Origin: Phycomyces blakesleeanus NRRL 1555(-)
Taxonomy: Eukaryota; Mucoromycota; Mucoromycetes; Mucorales; Phycomycetaceae
Assembly (NCBI RefSeq): GCF_001638985.1
Contig: NW_017265166.1
Span: 388,435 to 452,434, forward strand
Direction of reading: 5' to 3'
Length of the DNA stretch: 64,000 bases
Position 1 is the first letter of the stretch. Every line of letters starts with the position of its first letter. Below the pieces are notes generated by a model. The model did no database searches. It was not told the origin of the DNA and saw only the letters and a program-made list of their open reading frames with translations. Below are positions 24,321-34,463 of this stretch, piece by piece. A program made the translations under genes and the position numbers.

Positions 24321-25122
24321 ATTTTTTTACATTAGTAAAAAAACATTAAGTGAAATCATATAAAATAAAATAGCTTATTTATGTATATCTTTAAATAAAT
24401 AAATAAAATATTCTTTAACTATTATCGTCTTTAATAAAAAACACGCGTTTAAACTTTTTTTTTACTTGATTGAAGTTAATGTTGTAATTAAGAGGTCTCA
24501 TTTAAAAGAAAAAAAATAATCTAATCGAATAAATCTAAAAAGAAATAAAATACTATTTGTATTTTACAACGTAGTATTGATGACTATGTTTAAATATAGA
24601 TATTATTTTTGCCTACAAAATATATAAATTGCAGAATAATGTTTGGGAATTCCGATGGCATGAATTGTATATTATTGGACTCGGCTAATCCGGGTGAAAT
24701 TGTGAACTGCATGTATTGGAATGAGATAAAAAAGGAGAGAGAAAATATGTGTATATGCGTATCTACGATGACATAATAAATGACCTATTTACTGGGTAAA
24801 GAAGTGTGTGTGTGTGTGTGTGTTTTTTTTAAAAAAAAAAGATGCCTCTCCAGAAATAAGAAAGCATTTAGGAAATGAATGGTGACTGGCTTCAATTTTT
24901 CTTTCTTTGTTGTTGTTGTAAGCCTCAAAGATTCATATTTGAATCATGTTTAGCTATAGTCAATTCATGCATAGTCTATACGTTTATTATAAGTAACTTG
25001 GTACAAGTTATCCTTATTTAAAGGCATCATAGGCTTATATAATAATATAATAAAATATTTCTCAAAGAGATGCACAAGTTTTGAAAGAAGAAAAAGCAAA
25101 AGGCAAAATACATAAATAATTT
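24321..25122. other. AT-rich intergenic region
   Basis: Low complexity. It includes a (TG)n run ending in an oligo-T/oligo-A palindrome at 24823-24840. No gene was recognised. Confidence 0.6.
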
Positions 25123-26610
25123 TTATTTTGGTAGATATCCAATAATTGTGGCAGCCATTAGACATCCAATAGCACCAACTGAAAAAATCCCCAATATCAA
25201 TTCTAGCCACAAATCTCCTATATCGTCATATTGATTACCGAGACCCATAACAGGTATAGTAAGAACAGTTAAAAAGATAGGGCTAAGGACCCAAGCTAAT
25301 ACAAGCCATTCTGTTAAGGTATGCTTATTATAACCAGCCCATATACCAAGCAACAAGGACGATATTGTTCCCAGAACCATAGAGTATAGACCGACTTCAA
25401 AATCGTCTAGGTCATTATTGTTGGTGAGTCTGTCAAATTCTTTGCGCTCTTCCACAGTCAAGGGTGTGCCCTTGTTTTCTCGCGGTAGTTTTTCTCCGTT
25501 ATTGCTTTCAATATAGGACTCGTCTAGCGAATCTATTTCAACTTTGTAGTCTGTAGGTTTATGTTCAAAAGGATTCGGATAGTATTTGACGCTAAAAGCC
25601 GATATTTGTTTGTGCAAAACAACAAGAGAAACGGTCTGAAGGATTGACATTGCGGTATATATAATAATAATGACCTTGACCCATTTTTCTCCATCAATGT
25701 TCATGCACTCGATTGTGGTAAATAATAACTGTCCAATGGTAACAAACGTTTCAACGTAAGAAGTATCATCTATATGGTAGGCCATTTCAAGCTGATCGAT
25801 TACATCCGTTGAACTAAAATGAAGCCATACTTTTTCTACGGAGTGCTGATATCTGCAAGATGCACCGGGGCCAACGACCGTTATATCTTCGGTTTTACGA
25901 CAGGATCTCGTGGACTTGGAAATATCATTTGAATTGGAACCATATGTCAAAGACCCATTCAAAATACAGTGCTTTGTTTTCTTTGCTCTTTCGGGGCCAA
26001 TCGCATGTAAAAAGGCTACAAGATAGGGGCCATTGTTGTCTTTCTCAACATTAATACCACTGGCCTTTAGGTCTTTCATTAGCCGATCCCTTAGCTGAAT
26101 GACATTTGAAAGAAGTGTTTCTGAATCCACGTTATAACCCTTGTCAATTTTGTCTTTGATGTTTTCTGTTGTAGACCTGGATTCTGAAATATCCGGGGAT
26201 TGTAATAAGGTGGGGGTGGTTGAGGTCTGCACATTATTGTCTCCCTTGGTACTTTTGGAATTATTTTCCTTTTCGTATTTTCGTAGAATGTAACTGTATT
26301 GGGCAACTCCGAGTACTCGTTCTCCATAAATCGCTTTGTATATCGAGCTCAATGCTAGGCCTATTCCGCTGGAAGGGTATATAAACGCCAGTATACGGCG
26401 GTAGAGAGTAGGGAGTTCGGTAACCCCACTTATAGATCGAACTGTTACCACATGTGTCATGTAACCGAGCATAACTGTTCGTAGAATTGAAATGATAGCC
26501 ATTGTATTGGTTGATTCGATGCTGTCTTGTTGGATTGGTGGAGCATAGCATTTTGGTATGAAAGCCAATAATAAAGCACATACAGAATACCTTAGGCCTT
26601 GTAGATGCAT
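25123..26610 (-). CDS. Orphan multi-pass membrane protein
   Basis: 495 residues in one exon. The first ATG (26610, AACAATG context) is chosen; an in-frame TTG lies 15 nt upstream. An N-terminal hydrophobic segment (YSVCALLLAFIPKCYA) looks like a signal peptide or first helix. Further likely helices are at about 36-58, 73-95, 293-312 and 318-341. Three sit near the C-terminus (YSMVLGTISSLLLGIWAG, LVLAWVLSPIFLTVLTIPVM and LELILGIFSVGAIGCLMAA). A polar loop (about 110-290) is Ser/Thr/Lys-rich with several Cys. A second polar loop before the last helices contains LTVEERKEFDRL. I do not recognise the family. The length of the uninterrupted frame in AT-rich DNA and the consistent topology argue that it is real. 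Confidence 0.75.
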   Translation of the reverse strand: MHLQGLRYSVCALLLAFIPKCYAPPIQQDSIESTNTMAIISILRTVMLGYMTHVVTVRSISGVTELPTLYRRILAFIYPSSGIGLALSSIYKAIYGERVLGVAQYSYILRKYEKENNSKSTKGDNNVQTSTTPTLLQSPDISESRSTTENIKDKIDKGYNVDSETLLSNVIQLRDRLMKDLKASGINVEKDNNGPYLVAFLHAIGPERAKKTKHCILNGSLTYGSNSNDISKSTRSCRKTEDITVVGPGASCRYQHSVEKVWLHFSSTDVIDQLEMAYHIDDTSYVETFVTIGQLLFTTIECMNIDGEKWVKVIIIIYTAMSILQTVSLVVLHKQISAFSVKYYPNPFEHKPTDYKVEIDSLDESYIESNNGEKLPRENKGTPLTVEERKEFDRLTNNNDLDDFEVGLYSMVLGTISSLLLGIWAGYNKHTLTEWLVLAWVLSPIFLTVLTIPVMGLGNQYDDIGDLWLELILGIFSVGAIGCLMAATIIGYLPK

Positions 26611-27644
26611 TGTTTTTAAACACAAATATCTTGACGCAAGATAAATAAAGGATTATGGTAATTGTATTAGAAGAATATTGTTTTCGATGAACAAGGGTTT
26701 ATATATGTATTATTCCAAAAAGGAAAATGATGAAGCAAAAAGGTTAAAGATTTAAAAGATAAATAAATAAATAGTTGAAGAATAGATGCTGAGCACATAT
26801 TAATGTACATACAAGAAAAAAGTTTTTTTTGGTACTTACTAGAAGGTACAAATCCACAAAAATATATTGATATGATCTTATTAGTCAATCTGCCTCACGA
26901 TTATTCAAGCATTTTATCGAAAACAGCACAAATCAATACAGTACCATACAATGCAACTTATTTCTTGTATTTCTTATCCTCAGATTTCTTTTAGAATCTG
27001 CAAATAAATACATCTGATCGCATTTGCTTATTAAAGATTTTGATGATATTGACATTTACTAAATCGTGTGCTTTGGTACACAACTCTAAGAAAATGTACT
27101 ACAAACCGGAATAAAGCCGGTTTCAAAGATTTTGGAAAACGAATATATATATATATATGTGACTGAAGATATGGGCAGTCTATCTATATAATTAAAAAAA
27201 AAGAAAGGCTTATTCTAGAATGTTTTGTGATCACTAAGCCCAGTCTATAACCATACTTTATGGTACACAGATCCAAAAAAAAACAATATAGTAGATCTTA
27301 TTTTGAAATTATAAATATGAGTCATATATCTGTTCATACTGGCTACAGTGATAGAAGGTCTAAGTTAGGGGCACATTATATAAATAAATAAATAAATAAA
27401 TAAATAAAAAGGATACTTTTTCTTATATCTAAATTTTTGAAAATTTGAAGTATGTAATCAATAGGATCAATATCTCACGATTTTGGTTGGAAAGACTGTA
27501 GGGAATCTATATATACATATTGTATATAAGGTAAAAAGAGCAGGCAGAAAGTGGGGTGGTCATCAGACATAAATTCACTATAGAGTATAGACATTTGATA
27601 TTTTTTTTTGTGTATTGTTTATTCGAGATAACGTTGTAAATGTG
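26611..27644. other. AT-rich intergenic region
   Basis: It holds an AAAT microsatellite (27378-27408) and a small hairpin, AAACCGG/CCGGTTT, near 27104-27123. No gene was recognised. Confidence 0.55.
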
Positions 27645-28136
27645 GAAATATCTAGAGAAGAGTTAAAACCAACTCGGCTTCTAGTTTTCTGATGTGGAGG
27701 GTGGCTAGAGCCGTTACGCGATTGGGGACAAACTCTAGGTCATCAAGAACAAAACGGAAGTGCGCACACCAGATTGCACTTAGTGTGCATTCTACAATCA
27801 TATAGAAATCAATAGCGGAGTTGGTTACAGTAATTGAATGAGGAGGGGATGGCTGGAGCAAGTAGGAGAAGGTCAGAGATTTGGGCACTGTAAGGAAACC
27901 GAGAGCAGATATGGTTCCAAATTCATGATTTGAGGGGGGCGGGTCTAAAAGAAGCGCTGGTTATCCTCTAAGGCTCCACATAGGGCGTAGTTAGGATCGC
28001 TAATCTCTTCAATGTTTTGTTCAAACAGTTGTTGTCGGCAAGGTATTTTGTGGCGCATGAGTATCCACCAGATGGCAAAGGCCTTATGTGGCATGAGGGT
28101 GTTCCAGAACTTATAGACATTTGATATAAAATTCAA
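27645..28136 (-). pseudogene. Second decayed LINE 3' end, zf-RVT region
   Basis: The minus strand reads FWNTLMPHKAFAIWWILMRH, then KIPCRQQLF, DPNYALCGALED, a frame break near 27945, and then SAIWCAHFRFVLDDLEFVPN. The first part is a typical zf-RVT domain (W, IW..L, P.R..L, C-G-ED). The last part parallels IWRARWAVVFDNSPFFPN in the 8440-8969 relic, so the two derive from the same LINE family. At least one frameshift and several stops make it dead. It is 5'-truncated, as is usual for LINE insertions. Confidence 0.65.
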
Positions 28137-28493
28137 TTCAATTGTACATTTTTTTTACATACTTTTCCTGTGTTAAAAATCGAATTTGAATCAAATTAAG
28201 CGTTTATTTATTCATTTAAAATGAATTCAATATATCTTGCATATCGAATCTCTCTATTCCTGAAACAATAAGAGGTGGCTAAGAAATCAGTTGTTTGAGA
28301 AATCTGTAGCTGTCGAAATAACAATGAACCAACAAAGAAGAATTTCCTTGTACAAGGTGATAATAGTATATAAATTTAAACTAATTTGATACTATGCATC
28401 AATTAGATACTGAATTTTATGATGCAAATAGTCAAAGAGATTATTTACAAAGTCATTTTGGTCTTTGCTCTATTACTATGTGTGCTAAGATAC

Positions 28494-28528
<35 letters not shown>

Positions 28529-28640
28529 GGTGGGTGGGTTTGCCAGTCACACGATCTTCATCCACATCCCCTCTAACAGGATTGTTCATTATCTCTTATA
28601 CTCTTGCCCCCCTTTCCTCTATTCCTTTGTTCACCCATAC

Positions 28641-28680
<40 letters not shown>

Positions 28681-28695
28681 TTGAAAGCATTCTAG
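28137..28695. promoter_or_regulatory. 5' flank of the LRR gene with (TG)n and (ATT)n microsatellites
   Basis: A (TA)n(TG)n run lies at about 28495-28530. An (ATT)n run of about 40 bp (28641-28681) ends only 15 bp upstream of the ATG, so it must lie in the core promoter or 5' UTR. Confidence 0.6.
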
Positions 28696-31013
28696 ATGAA
28701 CCCTAGACTTCTCTTTCTGCTCTTATTGGGCATTCTAGTATCTATTGCCTATGCACAAGGTATCATTTGTATAGACACTTATATATACAGCTATTTTTAT
28801 TTTTATTTTTGGCAACAGTCCTTGTATATTCTTACAAGAAAGCCGATACTCAATTTTTGTAATCATGTAGACGAACCAGAAGAATCTCTCGGGGAGGATC
28901 AAGACTACGACTCGACTGAAGATGACAGCTCTTTAATCCCACCAGTCTCTGAAGAAGAAGCCCAGCCAAATGACAACAGCTCAAGTGATGGAATTGATTT
29001 TGTAGACCCAGCATTATCTCCTGAGACTAGCCCAAGCGACCCTGGGTTGTCTACCGTGATACCCCTGAATAGCATCGTGAGCGAGGCAACATGCTCAGCT
29101 TTAAGTCAATGGTACAAAGAGCTTGGTGGAACCAATTGGAAAACAAAAACCGGATGGGAGTCTACCAATATGACCTCTTGCTGCTCATGGTACAATGTGC
29201 ATTGTAGCAAGTTTGGCCAGGTCGACAAAATGTAAGCATATTCTCAAGGTTTTTTTTTGTTAAGAAAAAAATATATATTCAGAACAGCTTATAATAATCT
29301 ATTGTTAAAGAAACCTCTCCCGTAATAATCTTCTCGGACAACTGCCAGATAACCTGAACAACTTTCCAGAGTTGATCCATCTGTAAGTTTGATTTCAATT
29401 ATTCTTATTTTTCTTTAGGAATCAATATCTAATTCGAATTTTCAAATTTGAATTGTTTAGTGACATGAGTCACAATGAAATAACTGGATCAATCCCAAGT
29501 TCAATCAACAGCGCTATAAAGCTACAGACAATGTAAGGTGGATCCTTTATGCTAATAATCAAGAAAGTAATATTAATGTTTGATCATCATCTCTTTCATA
29601 TGTATAAATTTAAAGCAAATTTGACTACAATAAGCTCAGCGGAGATCTTCCGCCAGTCTTGGGAAGTCTTCCGTCGCTTACCAACGTGTAACTATTTATT
29701 CAATCGCTAGAACAGATGTTTCTGGATAAACCATATACTTATGATTGTGTTGTTTATATAGTCATTTGAAGAACAACTCGTTTACAGGAACAGTTCCTGC
29801 TGCCTGGGGTAGTATCCCCACTCTCAAGGGTAAGGGCTTAACAAGCATTCATTATTTTTGATAAAAGAAAAAGAAAATTGACCTTAAATCCTATAATTAG
29901 GGTTATTCTTGAGTAACAATAAGTTAAAGGGCGGGTTTCCCGTTGCAATTCAAACAATGCCCTCTTTAGAAGTCCTGTATGTATAATAATAATAGTAGTA
30001 GTAATAAGGCAACAATAAGGATATACTGATTCAATTAAACCTAACGACATTATTTATGAAACAACATAAAAAAGCTATCTAGATAACAACCAATTCGAAG
30101 GTCAAATTCCTCCTACCATAGGAAGCAGTCTTCCACATTTGACAACACTGTAAGGAAACGAATTTTTCTTTTTTGCAAGTACTGTCAATATTTCCCCTTA
30201 ACGCCTAGGTTAGAAACCTTAAAGGAAACCGTCTTTTAGGCTCAATTCCAGAATCAATGGGATCTATCACATCATTGACATCATTGTAAGTGTAGTAAGA
30301 TGCAAATAAACACACACACAAAAGTTAATCGTGAGTGTGTCTACCTAACATGCAATACATTAGAGTACTGTCGCACCAAATGCTTAATGGTTCAATTCCC
30401 GAATCGCTTTATGGGTTGTCTAATTTAGTGAGTCTGTAAGTAACACATATACATATATATGCTTGAATTTCAAGCATAAAATAATAATGAAAAAAAAATG
30501 TACTGCAATCCATTCTTAGGGACCTGTCAAGAAACAGACTTACGGGTAATCTGTCCGAAAAGATTAGCGGCCTAGTCAAATTACAAAAATTGTAGGTTTA
30601 TCTATGAGGGATGGTCTTTAGATAGCTGCCTTAGACCTTAATAATAATCTTATTAAAACAGGACTATGAGCCACAATGGATTATCAGGCCCAATCCCTCC
30701 TCAGCTCGGATCCCTTCAGAAACTTCAACTGCTCACACTGAATTACAATATGTTCAATGGCCAGTTTCCTCCTGCGGAAGCCCCAAAGCCTTTGGGATAC
30801 TGCTACATGGTTCCAAACCAATTCCAGGTTTGCTCTGACACAAACTCGATAACCGATGTCAACAGCTTAGCGTTCCAATGCGCTGTAGATTGTGCATCCA
30901 CTAGAAGAGCCAACAGTACCCAGACCAGCAAAGCCTCGGGTCAATTGGACATTTATGGATTGGTTACACTGATCGCCATTGCACTTGGATTGATTTCTGT
31001 AACCCTGCTTTAA
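28696..31013 (+). CDS. Secreted, GPI-anchored leucine-rich repeat protein of plant type
   Basis: The 12 exons are 28696-28759, 28871-29231, 29311-29382, 29461-29532, 29616-29687, 29762-29829, 29901-29976, 30075-30149, 30214-30285, 30364-30435, 30520-30591 and 30662-31013. They total 1428 nt, or 475 residues. The signal peptide is MNPRLLFLLLLGILVSIAYA, followed by an acidic low-complexity region (EEPESLGED-type). Next is an LRR N-terminal cap with W..TGWES and CCSWYNVHC. About 10.5 repeats of 24 residues follow, of the type L-x-x-N-x-L-x-G-x-IP (e.g. DMSHNEITGSIPSSI, NLKGNRLLGSIPESM). A Cys-containing end cap (YCYMVPNQFQVC) and a hydrophobic C-terminus (LVTLIAIALGLISVTLL) fit GPI attachment. 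Most LRRs are single 72-nt phase-2 exons. A role as cell-surface ligand-binding or wall protein is inferred. Confidence 0.92.
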
Positions 31014-32487
31014 AAGAAAAGAAAAGAAAAAGAAAAGAAGGTCTGCATATTTTTCTGCTCTCATGGATCGACAAAACAGATATACATCACTTGTGTTCGA
31101 TCCAAACCGCCTTTTATTCTCTATATCGTCTTCGCCCCCCAAATAGATATGCAATATGTTCCAGTATAAAGCCTTTTTAAGCAAATCATGTTTCTCTAAT
31201 GTCGCAGCTCTTATAGTGATTCTCGTTTTCTTCTCCCCAAACAGGTTAAATTGTCTTGGTATGTTTGATGTCAAGAAGCTGAGGATGCTATAGGTTTATT
31301 TGTGCTGGGGCTAGGATTGGTTTGATAAATAGAAATTAGGGATAAACGGCTGAATGATTAAGGGAAAGGGATGTTCTATTGTTTCAATCATCTGATAGAG
31401 ACATATTCAGGCAGACATGATTTATTTAATACAAAGCTCTTGGTTTCGAACGCAATTTTATTCTATATATTTTTAAAGGGTTATTGAGCTTGGAGATTAG
31501 ATGGTCATTAGAGAGGATAAATTGGTGCCTATAAAAATAAATAATAATAAAAGTGACTTGATCTATTTAAATCAACCCAGTTTATCTTTAAGAGACGGAC
31601 CAAATGTGATCTATGGTGGGATTAAGTTTATCATTTTTGGTTTTGCTTTTATAGAAATCTCATAGTTCCTAAACAGAAAGGCCAAAAAGAACATGCAGTC
31701 GTCAGAAAGATATAAATTATATATAAATAAATAAAAAAGGACTATCTTATGCACTTGAACCTATAAGGATCAAAGAGTAGTCTATCAGAACCATAAATTT
31801 GCGTTGCTTAATTGGCACTCCAAGAAAAAAAAAAGGAATATATAGAAATTTAATCGCAAATAGTAACAAGATTCTAAAGTACTAGTCTTTTGGTGCAGTC
31901 TACTGCTTTTTATCCTTAATTTCTTTTTTCATTAGATACATTTTCGATTATGTACTGGATGTCAAGGGTATATTAGTTTTTTATTAATTTCTAAATTTTT
32001 GTTCAATTTCATTTTTGTAACAAGGTATCGTTCTATCTTTCCTTACGGATCATCCTCCTTTTGATCCCATGGTGATTTGGAGTAACTTATCAAACATCAC
32101 AATTAGTCATTAATTCATGCGATCGATTTTCCGATGCAAAGAGAGAAATAATCTAATAAAAGACAAGGCAAGGCAAGATTTGATATATCTAAAAAAAAAA
32201 AAAATACTTGCCACAACAACTATTAAATGATATTAATTTCAACCTTGATTTCTGTTTCATCAAGGGAAAGGCAATTATAGCTGTAGAATATGGATTAGGT
32301 AGCACTTTCATAGGCAATATATTTATTTATTACAAAGTTCAATCATAACAGTAATAGTAATAGTAGTAGGAGGAGGAGATATAATAATCTTATAAAAAAG
32401 AATAAGGAGAATCAAGGCTCTTTGCATGCCACGGAGACCAAAGGACGGGGTAAGATGGACCTGATATTCTATATCACCATGTAGTAA

Positions 32488-32522
<35 letters not shown>

Positions 32523-32600
32523 CTCCTTACTAAAATAGAATAGTTTTTTTTTTCTTAAAAAAAAAAAAAAGATTGTATTAAAATTCAAAGTGCCTCGTCG
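31014..32600. other. Intergenic region
   Basis: AT-rich. It holds an (AAT)n microsatellite at 32488-32521 and an oligo-T/oligo-A pair at about 32544-32570. No gene was recognised. Confidence 0.6.
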
Positions 32601-32608
32601 TATAAATA
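32601..32608 (+). promoter_or_regulatory. TATA box of the Kre9/Knh1-like gene
   Basis: TATAAATA lies 98 bp upstream of the ATG at 32706, at a usual distance for a TATA-driven promoter. Confidence 0.5.
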
Positions 32609-32705
32609 CCTAGCTTCTAGCAACATTGACCCAATATTTTCAAAAGCGCGTTCTTTTTACTATTATTTGTTACTTATATAAAGCATTGCCATACATCTTA
32701 TTAAT

Positions 32706-33463
32706 ATGAAGTTCACCGGCACACTCTTTGTTTCTGCTACCCTCTTGGCTATAGTCAACGCACAAAAGGCATCCATTATTGCAATCACCTCACCTCTGAC
32801 TGGTACACAGTACAAAGCCGGCACTGAAGCAATCATTTCATGGGTAAACCCAACGGTCGACACAATTACCCAGATTCTTTTGGCAAAAGGTCCTTCTACT
32901 GCGCTTCAGCCTCTGATGACTGTCGCTCAAAACGTTAAAGCCTCGGATGGAAAATATGTCTGGAAGATCCCTGCAGAGCTTGCCGATGGTGATGACTGTA
33001 AGGATATCAAACACATACGCTCCCCCTCTCCTTCTTATTCGAAAAATAATATATCAAAATCAGATAAACAACCAACCAATCAACCAGCCAACTAACTAAC
33101 TAACTTTTTTTCTCTCTATATAAATATATATGTGTGTTTTATTTACAAGATGCCTTTGAGTTTGGAACTTCTCCAGACATGGCCTTCACCGGTCAATTCT
33201 CTATTCATGGCGGAACTGGTACAAGTGTTCCAGTATCAAGCCCAGCTACCCCAGCTGCTGCAAACCCACCTTCCATAGGCGCAAACTCTGTTCCAGCAAA
33301 CGCAAACTCTGCTGCTGTACCCGCTTCAGCATCAGGCGCAACCGCAGGAAATTCAACAGCTCAGACCACCCACTCTGGCGCAACATCCTCATTTCACACA
33401 GTATCTGGATCTGTTGTTGCTGCTATTGGTGTCTCCGCTTTTATGGTTTCTCAGCTGCTTTAA
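32706..33463 (+). CDS. Kre9/Knh1-domain GPI-anchored cell-surface protein
   Basis: Two exons, 32706-32997 and 33150-33463, give 606 nt, or 201 residues. The signal peptide is MKFTGTLFVSATLLAIVNAQ. A single Ig-like Kre9/Knh1 N-terminal domain follows (about 23-118): ITSPLTGTQYKAGTEAIISW, GKYVWKIP, then AFEFGTSPDMAFTGQFSI. The remainder is Ala/Ser/Thr/Pro-rich, probably O-mannosylated, and ends in a hydrophobic GPI signal (VVAAIGVSAFMVSQLL). The domain architecture matches fungal Ser/Thr-rich GPI-anchored proteins of this family, which are linked to beta-1,6-glucan and cell-wall assembly in yeast. The exact role here is inferred. Confidence 0.85.
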
Positions 33464-34463
33464 AAAAAACCTAAAGAAAAACCAACCAAACAAACAAACT
33501 ACAGAAAATTCTCTATCTTATAGACATGGGCAATATTTGCTTACTTCTTAAGTAAACCTTGTCAAGCGGACAGTACCTTATTTCTTCTTCTTCTTCTTCT
33601 TCTTTCTCTATATCTCTACACACTATTAAACCTATTGCTCTTATAGTATACAAACCCTTATATATATTTATATTTATATATATCCTTTAAAGTTTTACAC
33701 ATCAATAATTTGCAGTGGATTTTCTATATCCAATAAAAAATATATATAGTACAACCTTTTTTATAATAATAATAATAATAATCATCATCATCATTGGGTT
33801 AGTGACCAATATTATACTTTTTATTATATATATATATATATATTTTTTAAAAAAAAAGAAATCTTTGTGAGAAAAAGTAGTATCAAAAGCTACAGAAAAT
33901 CTTACTTTGATAAATTGCTTTAACAAGTATTCACTATTGCAGGTAACATTTAAGAGTTATTATAGTGATTGCTACATACTGTTTTCCATTTTTAATTAAT
34001 TATATATAATACACGTCATCCAATTCATCTTCATGAGTTCTTGCCCTACACATACACACAATCTATTGAGTCAAAGAATGCTGTACAGTAGGTTATATCA
34101 GAAAGAAAGAAGACATATATGACATAGCCTTCAATAGATTGTCCAATAAAAAAAACCCCCCACAAATCAAAAAGTATGTCAGTATAGACAACAGTGAAAA
34201 AAAAATTGAAGTCATCTTGATTGAATGTAGTTTATTTTTTGCTGTATAGAAAATATATACTTAAACAATTGATCGTTTTTAGCTCTCCTTATTTTTAATG
34301 ATAAACTACTCTCTATATCTATACATTGGTTTGATAGGTTATACTGCTATCTGCTTGTAGTACCAAGAGTCCTTTTGATTATCTAATTATATATATATTT
34401 CACAACTTATATGTCGTACAGGAAATACAATCAACCAATTCATTTTCTCCTTTGTTCTTTCAC
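33464..34463. other. Intergenic region
   Basis: AT-rich, with (TTC)n near 33585, (AAT)n near 33766 and (TA)n followed by an oligo-T/oligo-A palindrome near 33825-33857. No gene was recognised. Confidence 0.6.
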
